From: Paenibacillus radicis (ex Xue et al. 2023) | Lineage (GTDB): Bacteria; Bacillota; Bacilli; Paenibacillales; NBRC-103111 | NCBI RefSeq assembly: GCF_024722015.1 | Contig: NZ_JANQBD010000002.1 | Coordinates: 372,001-436,000 of the forward strand | Reading direction: 5' to 3' | DNA length: 64,000 nucleotides | The notes under the pieces: generated by a model | What the model saw: only the letters and a program-made list of their open reading frames with translations | What the model was told of the DNA's origin: nothing | Databases searched by the model: none | Made by a program: the position numbers and the translations under genes | Part shown: one piece after another, positions 44,328 to 52,883 of the stretch | How the letters are laid out: each line of letters begins with the position of its first letter | Position numbering within the stretch: position 1 is the first letter of the stretch

Positions 44328-45407
44328 CAGGATTGTTTTTTTCCAGTCCCTGTGAGTCATGGCAGATTCCATAGCGCCAGCGAGGTCTTCTGCCGTGCTC
44401 ACAACCGTATATTTCTCGGGAAGCAATTTTCTTAATGTGTCCTGACAATCTGTGCTTTCCATAACCTTCAACACTTGTTGGAAATCCTTTGCCGAGCTGC
44501 GGCTGCTTCCATGGAGTGTGATCCCTTTCTCCAACACATCGCGTGTATTGATCGGCACCAGATTCTCACTTACCCCCATTGCAATAAGATGGCCTCCGGG
44601 CTTTAGAATATCAATTCCTTGATTGATAGCACTTTCACTAAACCGCCCTCCTGTACATTCCATCACGATATCAACCTTCTCACTAGTTAAGAAATCGTAA
44701 TTCTGTACCAGTTCAGTCGTTGCAAAGGTGAATTGATCCAGCTTCTCTTTTATAGCACCGAAGACAATTAAACGATCCCTGCCAATCTTATAACCGTGAT
44801 GCAGCATGGCTGCGGTCAAGTATCCGACAGGTCCATCTCCAAATACTGCGATCCGAGACCGATCCAATAAATGACTTATTCCTCTTATTGCTCTGTACGA
44901 AACACTGCATAGTTCCGCTAAAACAGCGATCTCATCAGGTATTGATTCAGGAATCGGAATCGCACACATATCAGGCAGCACCAGCCTGCTTTGAGCTATC
45001 CCATCGGTACCGCTTCCCAAAAACTCGGAATGATAACAATAGTTATCTTCAATCTCATTTCTGCAAGCGGGACAACAAAGCTCAGGTTCGATTCCCCGAA
45101 GCAGGTAGCCCGGTAAATTCGGAACAATGAGCACTCGCTGGCCTTCAGAGAGCTTGGATGAGCTGCTTTCGACCACGATACCGATTCCCTCGTGCAGTAA
45201 GGCCATCGGCAGTTTTTTGGCTAATACCTCAGGCTTTCTCTGACCGCTGAAGTAACGCAGATCAGCGTGACAAATACTGGCAATAGTTGGCTCAACTGCA
45301 ACTTCATCCTTCCGAAGCTCCCTGGCTACTTCCAACTCTTGAATTTCACTCGGCTTAGTTAAGCGTAGAGTACGTGATTTTACTGTGCCGGTTTTACTTC
45401 TGTCCAC
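44313..45407 (-). CDS. TarJ-like ribulose-5-phosphate reductase / polyol-phosphate dehydrogenase
   Basis: 364 residues, zinc-dependent medium-chain dehydrogenase. The catalytic zinc ligands are C46 (SICHADLRYFSGQ) and H72-E73 (LLHEGIG). A structural zinc cluster follows (CCPACRNEIEDNYC), then the Rossmann segment FGDGPVGYLTAA. Long stretches resemble TarJ: KLPMALLHEGIG, ECTGGRFSESAINQGID, NTRDVLEKGITLHGSSRS. TarJ reduces ribulose-5-P to ribitol-5-P for ribitol teichoic acid. Here no TarI cytidylyltransferase is adjacent and an importer is, so the reverse, catabolic oxidation is likely. GTG at 45407 is placed by GGAGG 11 bases upstream. Confidence 0.75.
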   Translation of the reverse strand: MDRSKTGTVKSRTLRLTKPSEIQELEVARELRKDEVAVEPTIASICHADLRYFSGQRKPEVLAKKLPMALLHEGIGIVVESSSSKLSEGQRVLIVPNLPGYLLRGIEPELCCPACRNEIEDNYCYHSEFLGSGTDGIAQSRLVLPDMCAIPIPESIPDEIAVLAELCSVSYRAIRGISHLLDRSRIAVFGDGPVGYLTAAMLHHGYKIGRDRLIVFGAIKEKLDQFTFATTELVQNYDFLTSEKVDIVMECTGGRFSESAINQGIDILKPGGHLIAMGVSENLVPINTRDVLEKGITLHGSSRSSAKDFQQVLKVMESTDCQDTLRKLLPEKYTVVSTAEDLAGAMESAMTHRDWKKTILDFHW

Positions 45408-45492
45408 TAATAAGAACACCTCCGTTTAAACCTATTCAATCTATATGAAATTTCAAAGAAGCATGAAGCATCCATGAAAATATCATCGCGAA

Positions 45493-46254
45493 TCAAACAA
45501 GAATTACGTTCACACCAGAATCCTGAAATTGCTTTTTATCGTATTCTGTAATCTCCTTAGCCGTAATTAAAGTTTGAATGGCTGAGTTTGGAGCGACCGT
45601 ATGAAGAGACAACTTGCCAATTTTGGTATCATCAGCAACCACAATCACTTCCTGTGCCGCATTAATCATACCTTGCTTTGCGAGTACCAGCTGCGCCTCC
45701 GGATGCATCAATCCATGTTTGGGATGAATCGCAGGTGTACCGATGAAAGCTTTGGACACATGAAGGGAACGTAGCGCTTGATCTGTAAACATGCCATTAA
45801 GCATAAAGCTCGATGGATACAGATCTCCGCCGGTTACTGTAACCTTCACACCTGGGGCATCTCTCAGCTCGGCAGCAATATTAATATCATTCGTTACTAC
45901 AGTAATGTTCGAATGGTAGAGCAAGTTCTTCGCAATGTGAAGTGTAGTTGTACCCGAATCAATGATGATATGATCTCCGTCTTCCACCATACTTGCAGCC
46001 ATCTTACCGATGCGCATTTTCTGTTCAAGCTGCACATTAAACCTGTCATTAAAAGAGGGCTCATTGTGGGTCAATTGCTCCACTATGACTCCACCGTGAG
46101 TTCTCTTTAGCAAGCCCTCCTGTTCAACCTCCGCCAAATCCCTGCGAATAGTTGCCTCATGAACATCAAATTCCAAGGCTAATGCCGCGACTGAAGCAAC
46201 ACGATGCTGTCTTACATATTCTACGATTCTCATTTTTCTTTCCGCAGCCAACAT
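45493..46254 (-). CDS. DeoR/GlpR family transcriptional repressor
   Basis: 253 residues. The N-terminal DeoR helix-turn-helix (VASVAALALEFDVHEATIRRDLAEVEQEGLLKRTHGG, residues 18-54) precedes a DeoR C-terminal sensor domain with IIIDSGTTTLHIAKNL, which binds phosphorylated sugars or polyols in this family. AAAGGGAG precedes the ATG. It is the first gene of the minus-strand run with the TarJ-like, Ugp-like and GDPD genes, so a polyol phosphate is a likely inducer. Confidence 0.9.
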   Translation of the reverse strand: MLAAERKMRIVEYVRQHRVASVAALALEFDVHEATIRRDLAEVEQEGLLKRTHGGVIVEQLTHNEPSFNDRFNVQLEQKMRIGKMAASMVEDGDHIIIDSGTTTLHIAKNLLYHSNITVVTNDINIAAELRDAPGVKVTVTGGDLYPSSFMLNGMFTDQALRSLHVSKAFIGTPAIHPKHGLMHPEAQLVLAKQGMINAAQEVIVVADDTKIGKLSLHTVAPNSAIQTLITAKEITEYDKKQFQDSGVNVILV

Positions 46255-46580
46255 GGTTTACGCTCCCTTTCAGACAAACACGGTTTTGCAATAATTTGTT
46301 TATTAATGTTTATATTTGCTCTTTTAAATTATCATTGGTAAACATTTCTGTCAATACCTTTTTAGGAAATCCTTTATCTTTCAATATAGAAATGGGAATA
46401 TAAATGTTTATATATGTTCATTAATGATTATTTTATTTCAATGATATGTTCAAACATGTTATTATTATTGTTGTTATTAACTTTAGAATAGCAATCTATA
46501 AGAAATCCCAGAACTGGTTATAGGCTAGAATATACCCTGTAATTGAAGTGAAAGCATGAACTAAAGATAGGAGATCTGAC
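46255..46580. other. AT-rich control region upstream of the DeoR operon
   Basis: 326 bp, very AT-rich. AATGTTTATAT occurs at 46305-46315 and 46403-46413, 98 bp apart in the same orientation. Related TGTTCA and AACATG words lie nearby. Such repeats suit a DeoR-type operator. No gene is seen. Confidence 0.5.
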
Positions 46581-46964
46581 ATGAAAACCAATAGAATTAA
46601 AACAATCGCATACTGGGTAACCACCCTATTAGGTCCGGCAAGCTTCGTCATAGGCGGCTTCCTATTCTTCACTCACGGAGAGCAGCAAGTGGAAGTAATG
46701 AACCACCTTGGCTATCCTCCTTACCTCCTTACTATTCTAGGCTTGTGGAAGTTGCTTGGCGTGATAGCGATCGTAATACCTCGTTTGCCGCGCCTAAAGG
46801 AATGGGCCTACGCGGGATTTTTCTTTGAGCTCACCGGGGCTGCTGCATCTCACGCTTTCTCTGGGGATAGCCTAGCATTAATCTCCCAGCCGGTTGTCTT
46901 CCTTGCACTAGTCATCGCGTCGTGGGCTTTGCGTCCGCCCAGCCGCAAGCTATCAGGCCGATGA
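46581..46964 (+). CDS. DoxX-like family membrane protein
   Basis: 127 residues, four hydrophobic segments (IAYWVTTLLGPASFVIGGFLFF, PPYLLTILGLWKLLGVIAIVIP, EWAYAGFFFELTGAAASHAF, VVFLALVIASWALRP). This matches the DoxX_2/DoxX-like family of small quinol-oxidase-related membrane proteins, function unclear. TAGGAG is placed before the ATG. It is divergent from the DeoR operon and followed by a strong terminator. Confidence 0.85.
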   Translation: MKTNRIKTIAYWVTTLLGPASFVIGGFLFFTHGEQQVEVMNHLGYPPYLLTILGLWKLLGVIAIVIPRLPRLKEWAYAGFFFELTGAAASHAFSGDSLALISQPVVFLALVIASWALRPPSRKLSGR

Positions 46965-46982
46965 AAACAAATGCAGTTCATT

Positions 46983-47032
46983 AACAAGCTAAAAGCCATC
47001 GCATTGAACAATGCGATGGCTTTTAGCTTGTT
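46983..47032. terminator. very strong bidirectional terminator
   Basis: A perfect 23-bp stem (46983-47005 with 47010-47032) around a GAAC loop, between the convergent DoxX-like and glyoxalase-fold genes. Confidence 0.85.
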
Positions 47033-47042
47033 ATCCCAGCAA

Positions 47043-47459
47043 TTAATTTTGATTGACCGCACTTTCATCCATATATACTAATTCCCAAAGATGACCGTCT
47101 ATATCCTGAAAACTCCATGAATACATAAACCCATGGTCCATAGGTTCTTTGGAAGGTGTTCCTCCTGCTGCCAAAGCTTTATTTACAATCTCGTCAACTT
47201 TTTCCCTGCTGTCAGCAGATAAAGCTATAATAGCTTCTGTACTTTTTGTTGCATCAATAATATCTTTTTGGGTAAACGTTTTGAAAAAGGGTTCAACTAG
47301 CAGCATGACAAATATGTGTTCACTGATAACCATACATGTAGCATTTTCATCGGTAAATTGGGGGTTAAATTCAAATCCTATACTAGTAAAAAAATCGACG
47401 GTTTTGTTTAGATCTTTGACCGGTAAATTAACAAAAATTTTGTCAGCCTTAACTCCCAT
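47043..47459 (-). CDS. VOC family protein (glyoxalase-like)
   Basis: 138 residues: KIFVNLPVKDLNKTVDFFTSIGFEFNPQFTDENATCMVISE at the N-terminus and GFMYSWSFQDIDGHLWELVYMDESA at the C-terminus. This matches the group of VOC proteins related to PhnB-like or extradiol-dioxygenase-like small proteins. Ligand unknown. AAGAGGTG precedes the ATG. Confidence 0.87.
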   Translation of the reverse strand: MGVKADKIFVNLPVKDLNKTVDFFTSIGFEFNPQFTDENATCMVISEHIFVMLLVEPFFKTFTQKDIIDATKSTEAIIALSADSREKVDEIVNKALAAGGTPSKEPMDHGFMYSWSFQDIDGHLWELVYMDESAVNQN

Positions 47460-47577
47460 AAACTAACACCTCTTCTTCTAATTTTCAACTTGTACACTTT
47501 CCCTATTATAGCAAAGGGCAAGATCAGTGATTTCTTATCGATTGCTGTTTTGGCTGATTGCATCGAATGGCAACATG

Positions 47578-47730
47578 CTAATCACCAGCAAATGTAGACT
47601 GCGACTGTTCATTTTCTGAACATTCGAAGCAGATCAATGTCTTATCCTCTACTACGATACCGTTAAGAAATCCATCCTCGCACATAATCGGTTTGTTACA
47701 TTTTATACAATGACCAACAAGCTCCTGCAC
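47578..47730 (-). CDS. small zinc-ribbon-like hypothetical protein
   Basis: 50 residues starting at a GTG at 47730, which lies eight bases after GGGAGG. Two CxxC pairs are visible, CIKC at about residues 8-11 and CFEC at about 35-38, with an extra Cys between them. They flank GFLNGIVVEDKTLI, suggesting a small zinc-binding fold. I do not recognise the family. It lies between the glyoxalase-fold and threonine synthase-like genes. Confidence 0.6.
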   Translation of the reverse strand: MQELVGHCIKCNKPIMCEDGFLNGIVVEDKTLICFECSENEQSQSTFAGD

Positions 47731-47834
47731 ATTCACAACCTCCCATGATAAGTTCACAAAAAAAGAGACGTCTCATTTCAGTCATCCCTTTGTCTATTCT
47801 ATGAAAATTGTTTGCAACTAAATATTATAACACT

Positions 47835-49043
47835 TTACGAGGGATTTAAGCCAACCCATTCCTTATACGATTTCACAACAGGCAGTGTGCGGTGGCTGAA
47901 TTGCCTATATTTCATGGCGTGGGAAGTATTAAATAAAACTACCTCGTTATACCGGCTAATCCCCCCTTGATCAAGCAAACGAATTAAGCCGGCCCATGTG
48001 GCCGCGCCTTCTGGTGATGAGGATATTCCCAGCTTACCCAAAGAGAGCTGCGCTTGGCGTATTTCTTCCTGAGAAACAGCCAAAGCGGTGCCTCCCGATT
48101 GACGTATTATCGAAACGAGGAGCTGACCGTCAGGCGGATACGGCACTCTCATGCCCGTAGGGCTTGAATTCACATCTTCACTCTGAGGTGAAAATAAGTC
48201 ATTGTTCTGCAGTGCTGTAACTATTGGTTGGCAGCCTGTCTCTTGTATGCAAACTATGCGAGGGAGATCTCCTTGAATAAAACCTAGTTGCTTCAACTGC
48301 TGAAAAGCATTCCACATGCCGATAACTCCAGAGCCCCCACCTGTCGGGTAAATAATGACTTCAGGCAGCTTCCAATGTAACTGCTCGGCAATTTCCAGCC
48401 CCATGGTCTTCTTGCCCTCCGCTCTCCCCGGCTCCTTCATGGTACCGACATTGTACCACTTCTGTTCTTGCTCTCCTTCTCTGATCAATTTGCCCGCATC
48501 TTGTATTAACCCATCAACCAAGTAAGTATGAGCTCCATAATGAAGGCATTCTTCTATAATCAGCCATGGACAATCCTTAGGAAGGAATACATACGCCTCC
48601 ATTCCCGCGAAGCCTGCATAGGCCGCTAATGCAGAGGCAGCGTTACCATTAGAATTAACCGCCACCTTGTGGATTCCATATTCATTGGCAATAGACAATG
48701 CGACTGAAAATCCTCTGGCCTTGAAGCTTCCTGTAGGATTCTGTTCCTCTCTCTTGACCCAAAGCTTTCCAAGAGGGAGAGCTTGTTCAGCTTTTGTCAA
48801 TGGAACTAGGGGCGTAAAGCCTTCCCCCATTGTGATAATATTTTCTGTCTTCTCAATGGGCAGAAGCTCAGCATATCGCCACATCGATGCTATACGATTA
48901 TTTAAGCTTTCCTTTGACAAGGTATGTTTAACAAGCTCCAAATCATATTCGACCCGCAATGCGCCTCCGCATGAGCATGCTCCAGCATTTATATGAAAAG
49001 AGATTTGTTTCCCGCATTTTCTGCACTCTAACCAAAATCTCAT
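47835..49043 (-). CDS. threonine synthase-like PLP-dependent enzyme
   Basis: 402 residues. A four-cysteine zinc-ribbon-like N-terminus (CRKCGKQI...ACSCGG) precedes the PLP fold. The Schiff-base lysine is in NPTGSFKARGF, the phosphate-binding glycine-rich loop is PTGGGSGVIGMW, and substrate contacts fit NSNGNAASALAAYAG. Threonine synthases convert O-phosphohomoserine to threonine. No homoserine genes are adjacent, so it may be a paralog rather than the main ThrC. AGGAGGG precedes the ATG. It is divergent from panD. Confidence 0.82.
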   Translation of the reverse strand: MRFWLECRKCGKQISFHINAGACSCGGALRVEYDLELVKHTLSKESLNNRIASMWRYAELLPIEKTENIITMGEGFTPLVPLTKAEQALPLGKLWVKREEQNPTGSFKARGFSVALSIANEYGIHKVAVNSNGNAASALAAYAGFAGMEAYVFLPKDCPWLIIEECLHYGAHTYLVDGLIQDAGKLIREGEQEQKWYNVGTMKEPGRAEGKKTMGLEIAEQLHWKLPEVIIYPTGGGSGVIGMWNAFQQLKQLGFIQGDLPRIVCIQETGCQPIVTALQNNDLFSPQSEDVNSSPTGMRVPYPPDGQLLVSIIRQSGGTALAVSQEEIRQAQLSLGKLGISSSPEGAATWAGLIRLLDQGGISRYNEVVLFNTSHAMKYRQFSHRTLPVVKSYKEWVGLNPS

Positions 49044-49222
49044 AAGCTGTTCGCCCTCCTGTCGTCAGGTTTCTTTAACAGCATATGAGGATTTGCTTAT
49101 TCCGCAAGGGCATCTATAGGGAGCCTGTTTTATTTTACACCAACGTCCAATCCATTTTTTAATTTCGGTCATAAGGTGAATGAGAGTCTTTTTTTCCAAT
49201 AAGGAAAGAGGAATGATGCTCC

Positions 49223-49636
49223 ATGCAAAGATTGATGTGTAAAGGGAAAATTCATAGAGCCACTGTAACCGAAGCGAATTTGGACTACGTAGGAAGCATA
49301 ACGATAGACGCTCTCCTTCTGAAAGCCGCCAATATTCACCCTTATGAAATGGTTCAAATCACTAGTTTACGTAACGCAACCCGTTGGAAGACCTATGCAC
49401 TGCCAGGACAAGAAGGCTCAGGCCAAATATGCTTAAACGGACCACCTGCTCATCTCTTTCAACCTGGAGATTTGGTTATTATACTCAGTCTCGGATTATT
49501 TAACGAAGCCGAACTGCAAGCACTGGCACCAAGAGTCGTTTTTGTGGATAAGAATAATCAGCTTACAAGCTGTGAAGAGCATCCATTATACAGTGATGCC
49601 GGGGATGTGAATTGGCGTGACTTACAGCCAGAGTAA
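49223..49636 (+). CDS. panD: aspartate 1-decarboxylase
   Basis: 137 residues. The self-cleavage site is G24-S25 in DYVGSITID, giving the pyruvoyl group; K9 and the later R/Y residues of the active site are in place, and NGPPAHLFQPGDLVII is the standard C-terminal signature. It makes beta-alanine for pantothenate and CoA. It stands apart from panB and panC, which are not in this window. AAAGAGG lies upstream of the ATG. Confidence 0.93.
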   Translation: MQRLMCKGKIHRATVTEANLDYVGSITIDALLLKAANIHPYEMVQITSLRNATRWKTYALPGQEGSGQICLNGPPAHLFQPGDLVIILSLGLFNEAELQALAPRVVFVDKNNQLTSCEEHPLYSDAGDVNWRDLQPE

Positions 49637-49686
49637 AGGTGCAGGATTATGGTTCACTAATACGATAGAAGGGGGAACAATAAAAT

Positions 49687-50430
49687 ATGGCTTATCATTT
49701 GGATAAATGGACCAAACATAAGATCATGATCGAATCCTCTGAACTGGCGTCTGCACTTCCTGCTACACGTGTTTTAGGATATCAATCTTTTTCCACTCTC
49801 TTAGATCAGTATAACAAAGTCATAGTCAAACCATCAGGGGCTTGTGGTGGATTGGGAGTAATCCAGGTTTCTTCGAAGGGAGATAGACAATACGAGGTTC
49901 ATTATGGGAAAAGCAAAAAAACGATTACAGGACTTCAATCTACTTACAACTTCGTACGCAGCCAATCCAAGCGAACTTTGAAGATCGTTCAACAGAAAAT
50001 CCCGCTTGCCCAAGTAAACGGGAAACCGTTTGACGTTCGTGTTATGGTTCAAAGGACTACCTGGTCGAATTGGACGATTACAGGTAAATTGGCAAAGATT
50101 GCTGGTTCCGGCTACATTATTACCAACACGGCTCGCAGCAAAGGCAAGGTCGTTCCTATTTCAACAGCCATCCGAAATTCGAATATTTCCGGTATTTCTG
50201 AAGAAAAGATTCAGCAAGAAATCGATCGAATTGCTTTAATAGCAGTTAGACAGCTGCATTCCTCATATCGATGGATCCGAATGGTGGGATTGGATATTGG
50301 GTTGGACAGCAAAGGAAATGTTTGGATTATTGAAGCAAATTTCGAGCCATCCAAAGCTCTGTTTTTACATTTGAAGGACAAATCCATATACCGGCAAATT
50401 ATGTTTTATGCCAAAAAACGTAGACAATAA
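49687..50430 (+). CDS. YheC/YheD-like ATP-grasp protein
   Basis: 247 residues. ATP-grasp segments include VIVKPSGACGGLGVIQV, KPFDVRVMVQ and VGLDIGLDSKGNVWIIEANFEPSKA, a metal- and ATP-binding set typical of YheC/YheD endospore coat-associated proteins. It is shorter than the full-length members, beginning close to the ATP-grasp domain. The role in the spore is unknown. AGAAGGGGG precedes the ATG, and it follows panD by 50 bp. Confidence 0.82.
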   Translation: MAYHLDKWTKHKIMIESSELASALPATRVLGYQSFSTLLDQYNKVIVKPSGACGGLGVIQVSSKGDRQYEVHYGKSKKTITGLQSTYNFVRSQSKRTLKIVQQKIPLAQVNGKPFDVRVMVQRTTWSNWTITGKLAKIAGSGYIITNTARSKGKVVPISTAIRNSNISGISEEKIQQEIDRIALIAVRQLHSSYRWIRMVGLDIGLDSKGNVWIIEANFEPSKALFLHLKDKSIYRQIMFYAKKRRQ

Positions 50431-50439
50431 CAAAACTAA

Positions 50440-50475
50440 GCCGAAGCTCCTCTATTTAAGCAGGGGCTCAGGCTA
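50440..50475. terminator. terminator between convergent genes
   Basis: An imperfect AGCC.AGC.CC/GG.GCT.GGCT stem between the YheC/D-like and PAP2 genes. Confidence 0.5.
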
Positions 50476-50477
50476 TA

Positions 50478-51128
50478 TTACTTGATTTGTTGCTTCTGCT
50501 GCCCAAATCTCTGAAATAACCATATGGCAACTGCCAGCCAAAAGCCGCTTGCTAAATAACCGCCTAACACATCACTGGGATAATGAACGCCCAGATAGAT
50601 CCTGCTTCCCCCGATCGCAATAATCATTCCAATACTTATAATAATTAATATCATTCTATTTATTGCATGAGAGGTATGTCGCCATAGTAAAAAAGCTGTC
50701 ACACCATATAAAGTAAAGGCTGCCATAGAATGACCGCTGGGAAAGCTAAACCCGGTTTCTTGTACGATCTGGTGAATGGTTGGACGAGCCCGCCGAAATA
50801 AAGTTTTAAGCCCCAAGTTCAAAAAACCTGACCCAATGTTAACCCCAATAAATAGAACAAGCTCCCTGCGATGTCCTAAAACTTTATATAAGTAAACAGC
50901 AATGATTGGGATGAGTATGGCAATGACTCTGCTCGATCCAATAAATGAGAAGCCATTCATAATCGTTGTCATCAAGGGAGATTCCAAATTTTGAACAAAA
51001 TGGATAATGGATTGATCAAAATGATCAATGGTTGTTTTATGAATTAACATGGCTATAATACCAAAGCCACTTACACAAATAAAGCTAATAATAAAAGCCG
51101 GGATTAACCGTAGCTTAAGATTCAACAC
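50478..51128 (-). CDS. phosphatase PAP2 family membrane protein
   Basis: 216 residues, six hydrophobic segments. The three phosphatase motifs are KTLFRRARP, FPSGHSMA and SRIYLGVHYPSDVLGG. Candidate substrates are undecaprenyl diphosphate or phosphatidylglycerol phosphate. The start is a GTG at 51128 after GAGGAGG. It lies 17 bp after the kinase gene, so the two form an operon. Confidence 0.9.
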   Translation of the reverse strand: MLNLKLRLIPAFIISFICVSGFGIIAMLIHKTTIDHFDQSIIHFVQNLESPLMTTIMNGFSFIGSSRVIAILIPIIAVYLYKVLGHRRELVLFIGVNIGSGFLNLGLKTLFRRARPTIHQIVQETGFSFPSGHSMAAFTLYGVTAFLLWRHTSHAINRMILIIISIGMIIAIGGSRIYLGVHYPSDVLGGYLASGFWLAVAIWLFQRFGQQKQQIK

Positions 51129-51145
51129 GCAGCCTCCTCGCTACT

Positions 51146-52564
51146 CTAGCTTTTAGAACCACGGTCTATGTACTCATCTCTGCAAGGAAGCCATATAGTC
51201 ACGCTTGTACCTTCATTTTCATTGCTTTCGATTAGAATATCGCCGTGATATTTATTTATAATACGTTTGGCAATTGCAAGTCCTAAGCCGCTGCCCCCCA
51301 GCTTTCGGTTCCGAGCCTTATCCACTCTGTAAAACCGGTCAAATACAAACGGAATGTCTTCTTTGGGAATACCTACACCATGGTCCATAATTTGAATACT
51401 TGCTGTATTGGATTGAACTAGATCCATATTAATCTCTATCATCTTCTGATTAAGTGAGTATTTAACGGCATTATCAAGTATGATCAAAATAATTTGTTTC
51501 AAATGATGCGTAGAAATTTGCAGCAGGCATTCTTCTTTGGCCAATCGTACGATAAATTCAACATCCGAATGAAGCACGGAGAGATCATTAACGACCTGTT
51601 GAATAATCGATCGCGCATCGGCCCAATCTTCAATTGCATTCTCATGGATGGCTTCCGCTCGTGAAAGCTCCAATAATTCTTGTACAAGCTCTTTAAGTCG
51701 GACAATTTCCTCTAAAGAGGATGTCAGCGATTCATCCAATATGTCTGTATTAGTTTTCCCCCAACGGTTCAGTAAGGACAGATGCCCCTCAATTATAGAA
51801 ATAGGTGTACGAAGCTCATGTGATGCATCCTCAACGAACTGCTTCTGCTGCCGGAACGATTTCTCAAGCTGCTCCATCATTTCATTAAACATTATTGCCA
51901 AGTAAGACAACTCATCCTTATTATCATGAAAGGGGACACGTTCCTGCAAACCATTTTCCATTATTTTTTTCATCGTTTCTGTAATGGATTGTATAGGCTT
52001 GAGAAGCTGACGGGATATGAGCAATCCGCCTAAACCACTTAGTATAACAGCAATCCCCGCTCCGGATAGCATGATAACTATAAGGGTTTGGTTGAGGTTA
52101 TCCAATGACTCCAGATTGTTAATGATCTCAACAGTTCCAGTAAAATTGCCTGTAATTAATGGGCTTCGTATAATAAGCAAATGATCTTCAAGGTACCATT
52201 TTGTTTCCATTTCCGGCTTTGCTACAGGCTTAGGGGTTACCCCTTGCTCAGGCAAATCATTGCTAACTATTAAAACAGGGTCACCATTATTGTTTATAAC
52301 ACGTATTAACTGATTGTTTTTAACGATTTTTTCAACAAAAAGGGTCGCGTCTGCTATCTGCTCTTGATCTGACTTCTCTGCAATAAAATAATCTTGTATG
52401 GAATTCATGTCCTTGCGAATTTCTTCATAGGTTTGGTTCATATGCCAATGGTAAATAACTATGTATTGGGCCGTGTTATAAACAAAAAATATGATAAATA
52501 ACAGTATAAACGACCAAAGCATTAATTTCCATTTTATCGGGATCCTAGAATATTTTATCCCCAT
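51146..52564 (-). CDS. orphan sensor histidine kinase (HAMP-HisKA-HATPase)
   Basis: 472 residues: TM1 at about 12-32, an extracellular domain, TM2 at about 160-182, a HAMP linker, then HisKA with DASHELRTPI and HATPase motifs DNAVKYSLN, DHGVGIP, GSGLGLAIAK. No response regulator is adjacent: the 259 bp upstream and the gene downstream (PAP2) do not encode one, which is unusual for this type. The ATG at 52564 has only a weak, distant GAGGATG. Confidence 0.88.
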   Translation of the reverse strand: MGIKYSRIPIKWKLMLWSFILLFIIFFVYNTAQYIVIYHWHMNQTYEEIRKDMNSIQDYFIAEKSDQEQIADATLFVEKIVKNNQLIRVINNNGDPVLIVSNDLPEQGVTPKPVAKPEMETKWYLEDHLLIIRSPLITGNFTGTVEIINNLESLDNLNQTLIVIMLSGAGIAVILSGLGGLLISRQLLKPIQSITETMKKIMENGLQERVPFHDNKDELSYLAIMFNEMMEQLEKSFRQQKQFVEDASHELRTPISIIEGHLSLLNRWGKTNTDILDESLTSSLEEIVRLKELVQELLELSRAEAIHENAIEDWADARSIIQQVVNDLSVLHSDVEFIVRLAKEECLLQISTHHLKQIILIILDNAVKYSLNQKMIEINMDLVQSNTASIQIMDHGVGIPKEDIPFVFDRFYRVDKARNRKLGGSGLGLAIAKRIINKYHGDILIESNENEGTSVTIWLPCRDEYIDRGSKS

Positions 52565-52883
52565 GGTATCATGCTCATTACATCCTCAACGATAAAAATT
52601 ATTACCATCCCGAATCCCTCAAATTCATAGCATAAGTTGTTTATTTCTTTATAAGTATTCCACTTCTCTCATAAATTCATCATTAATGAGAATGTTTTAC
52701 TTAATTGCTCTTTCATGTCAAGACTATTTACATTAATTATTTCTAATGAATTTCTAATAACACCGGTCAAAATCAAACGGCGTAAGGGTTTTCCCCTCCT
52801 CAGGTAAATAGTGGCTATTTTTCTTGTGGTATGTTGTTGTTAGGCCAAAGCCTACACCAGACAAAACCATAGGAGGAAGAGTT
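52565..52883. other. divergent intergenic and leader region of the NlpC/P60 gene
   Basis: 319 bp between the orphan kinase and the hydrolase. It was inspected for a c-di-AMP riboswitch, as cell-wall hydrolases often have one, and the conserved GGGGTGAATC and GTCAGCTAACCTCGTAAGCG words are absent. A short GTTAGGC/GCCTAC hairpin lies near 52840-52856. Confidence 0.5.

Noticed and set aside
52565..52883. Possible c-di-AMP riboswitch upstream of the NlpC/P60 gene
   Set aside because: The location is typical for that class, but the invariant aptamer words found at 62191-62311 are absent here.
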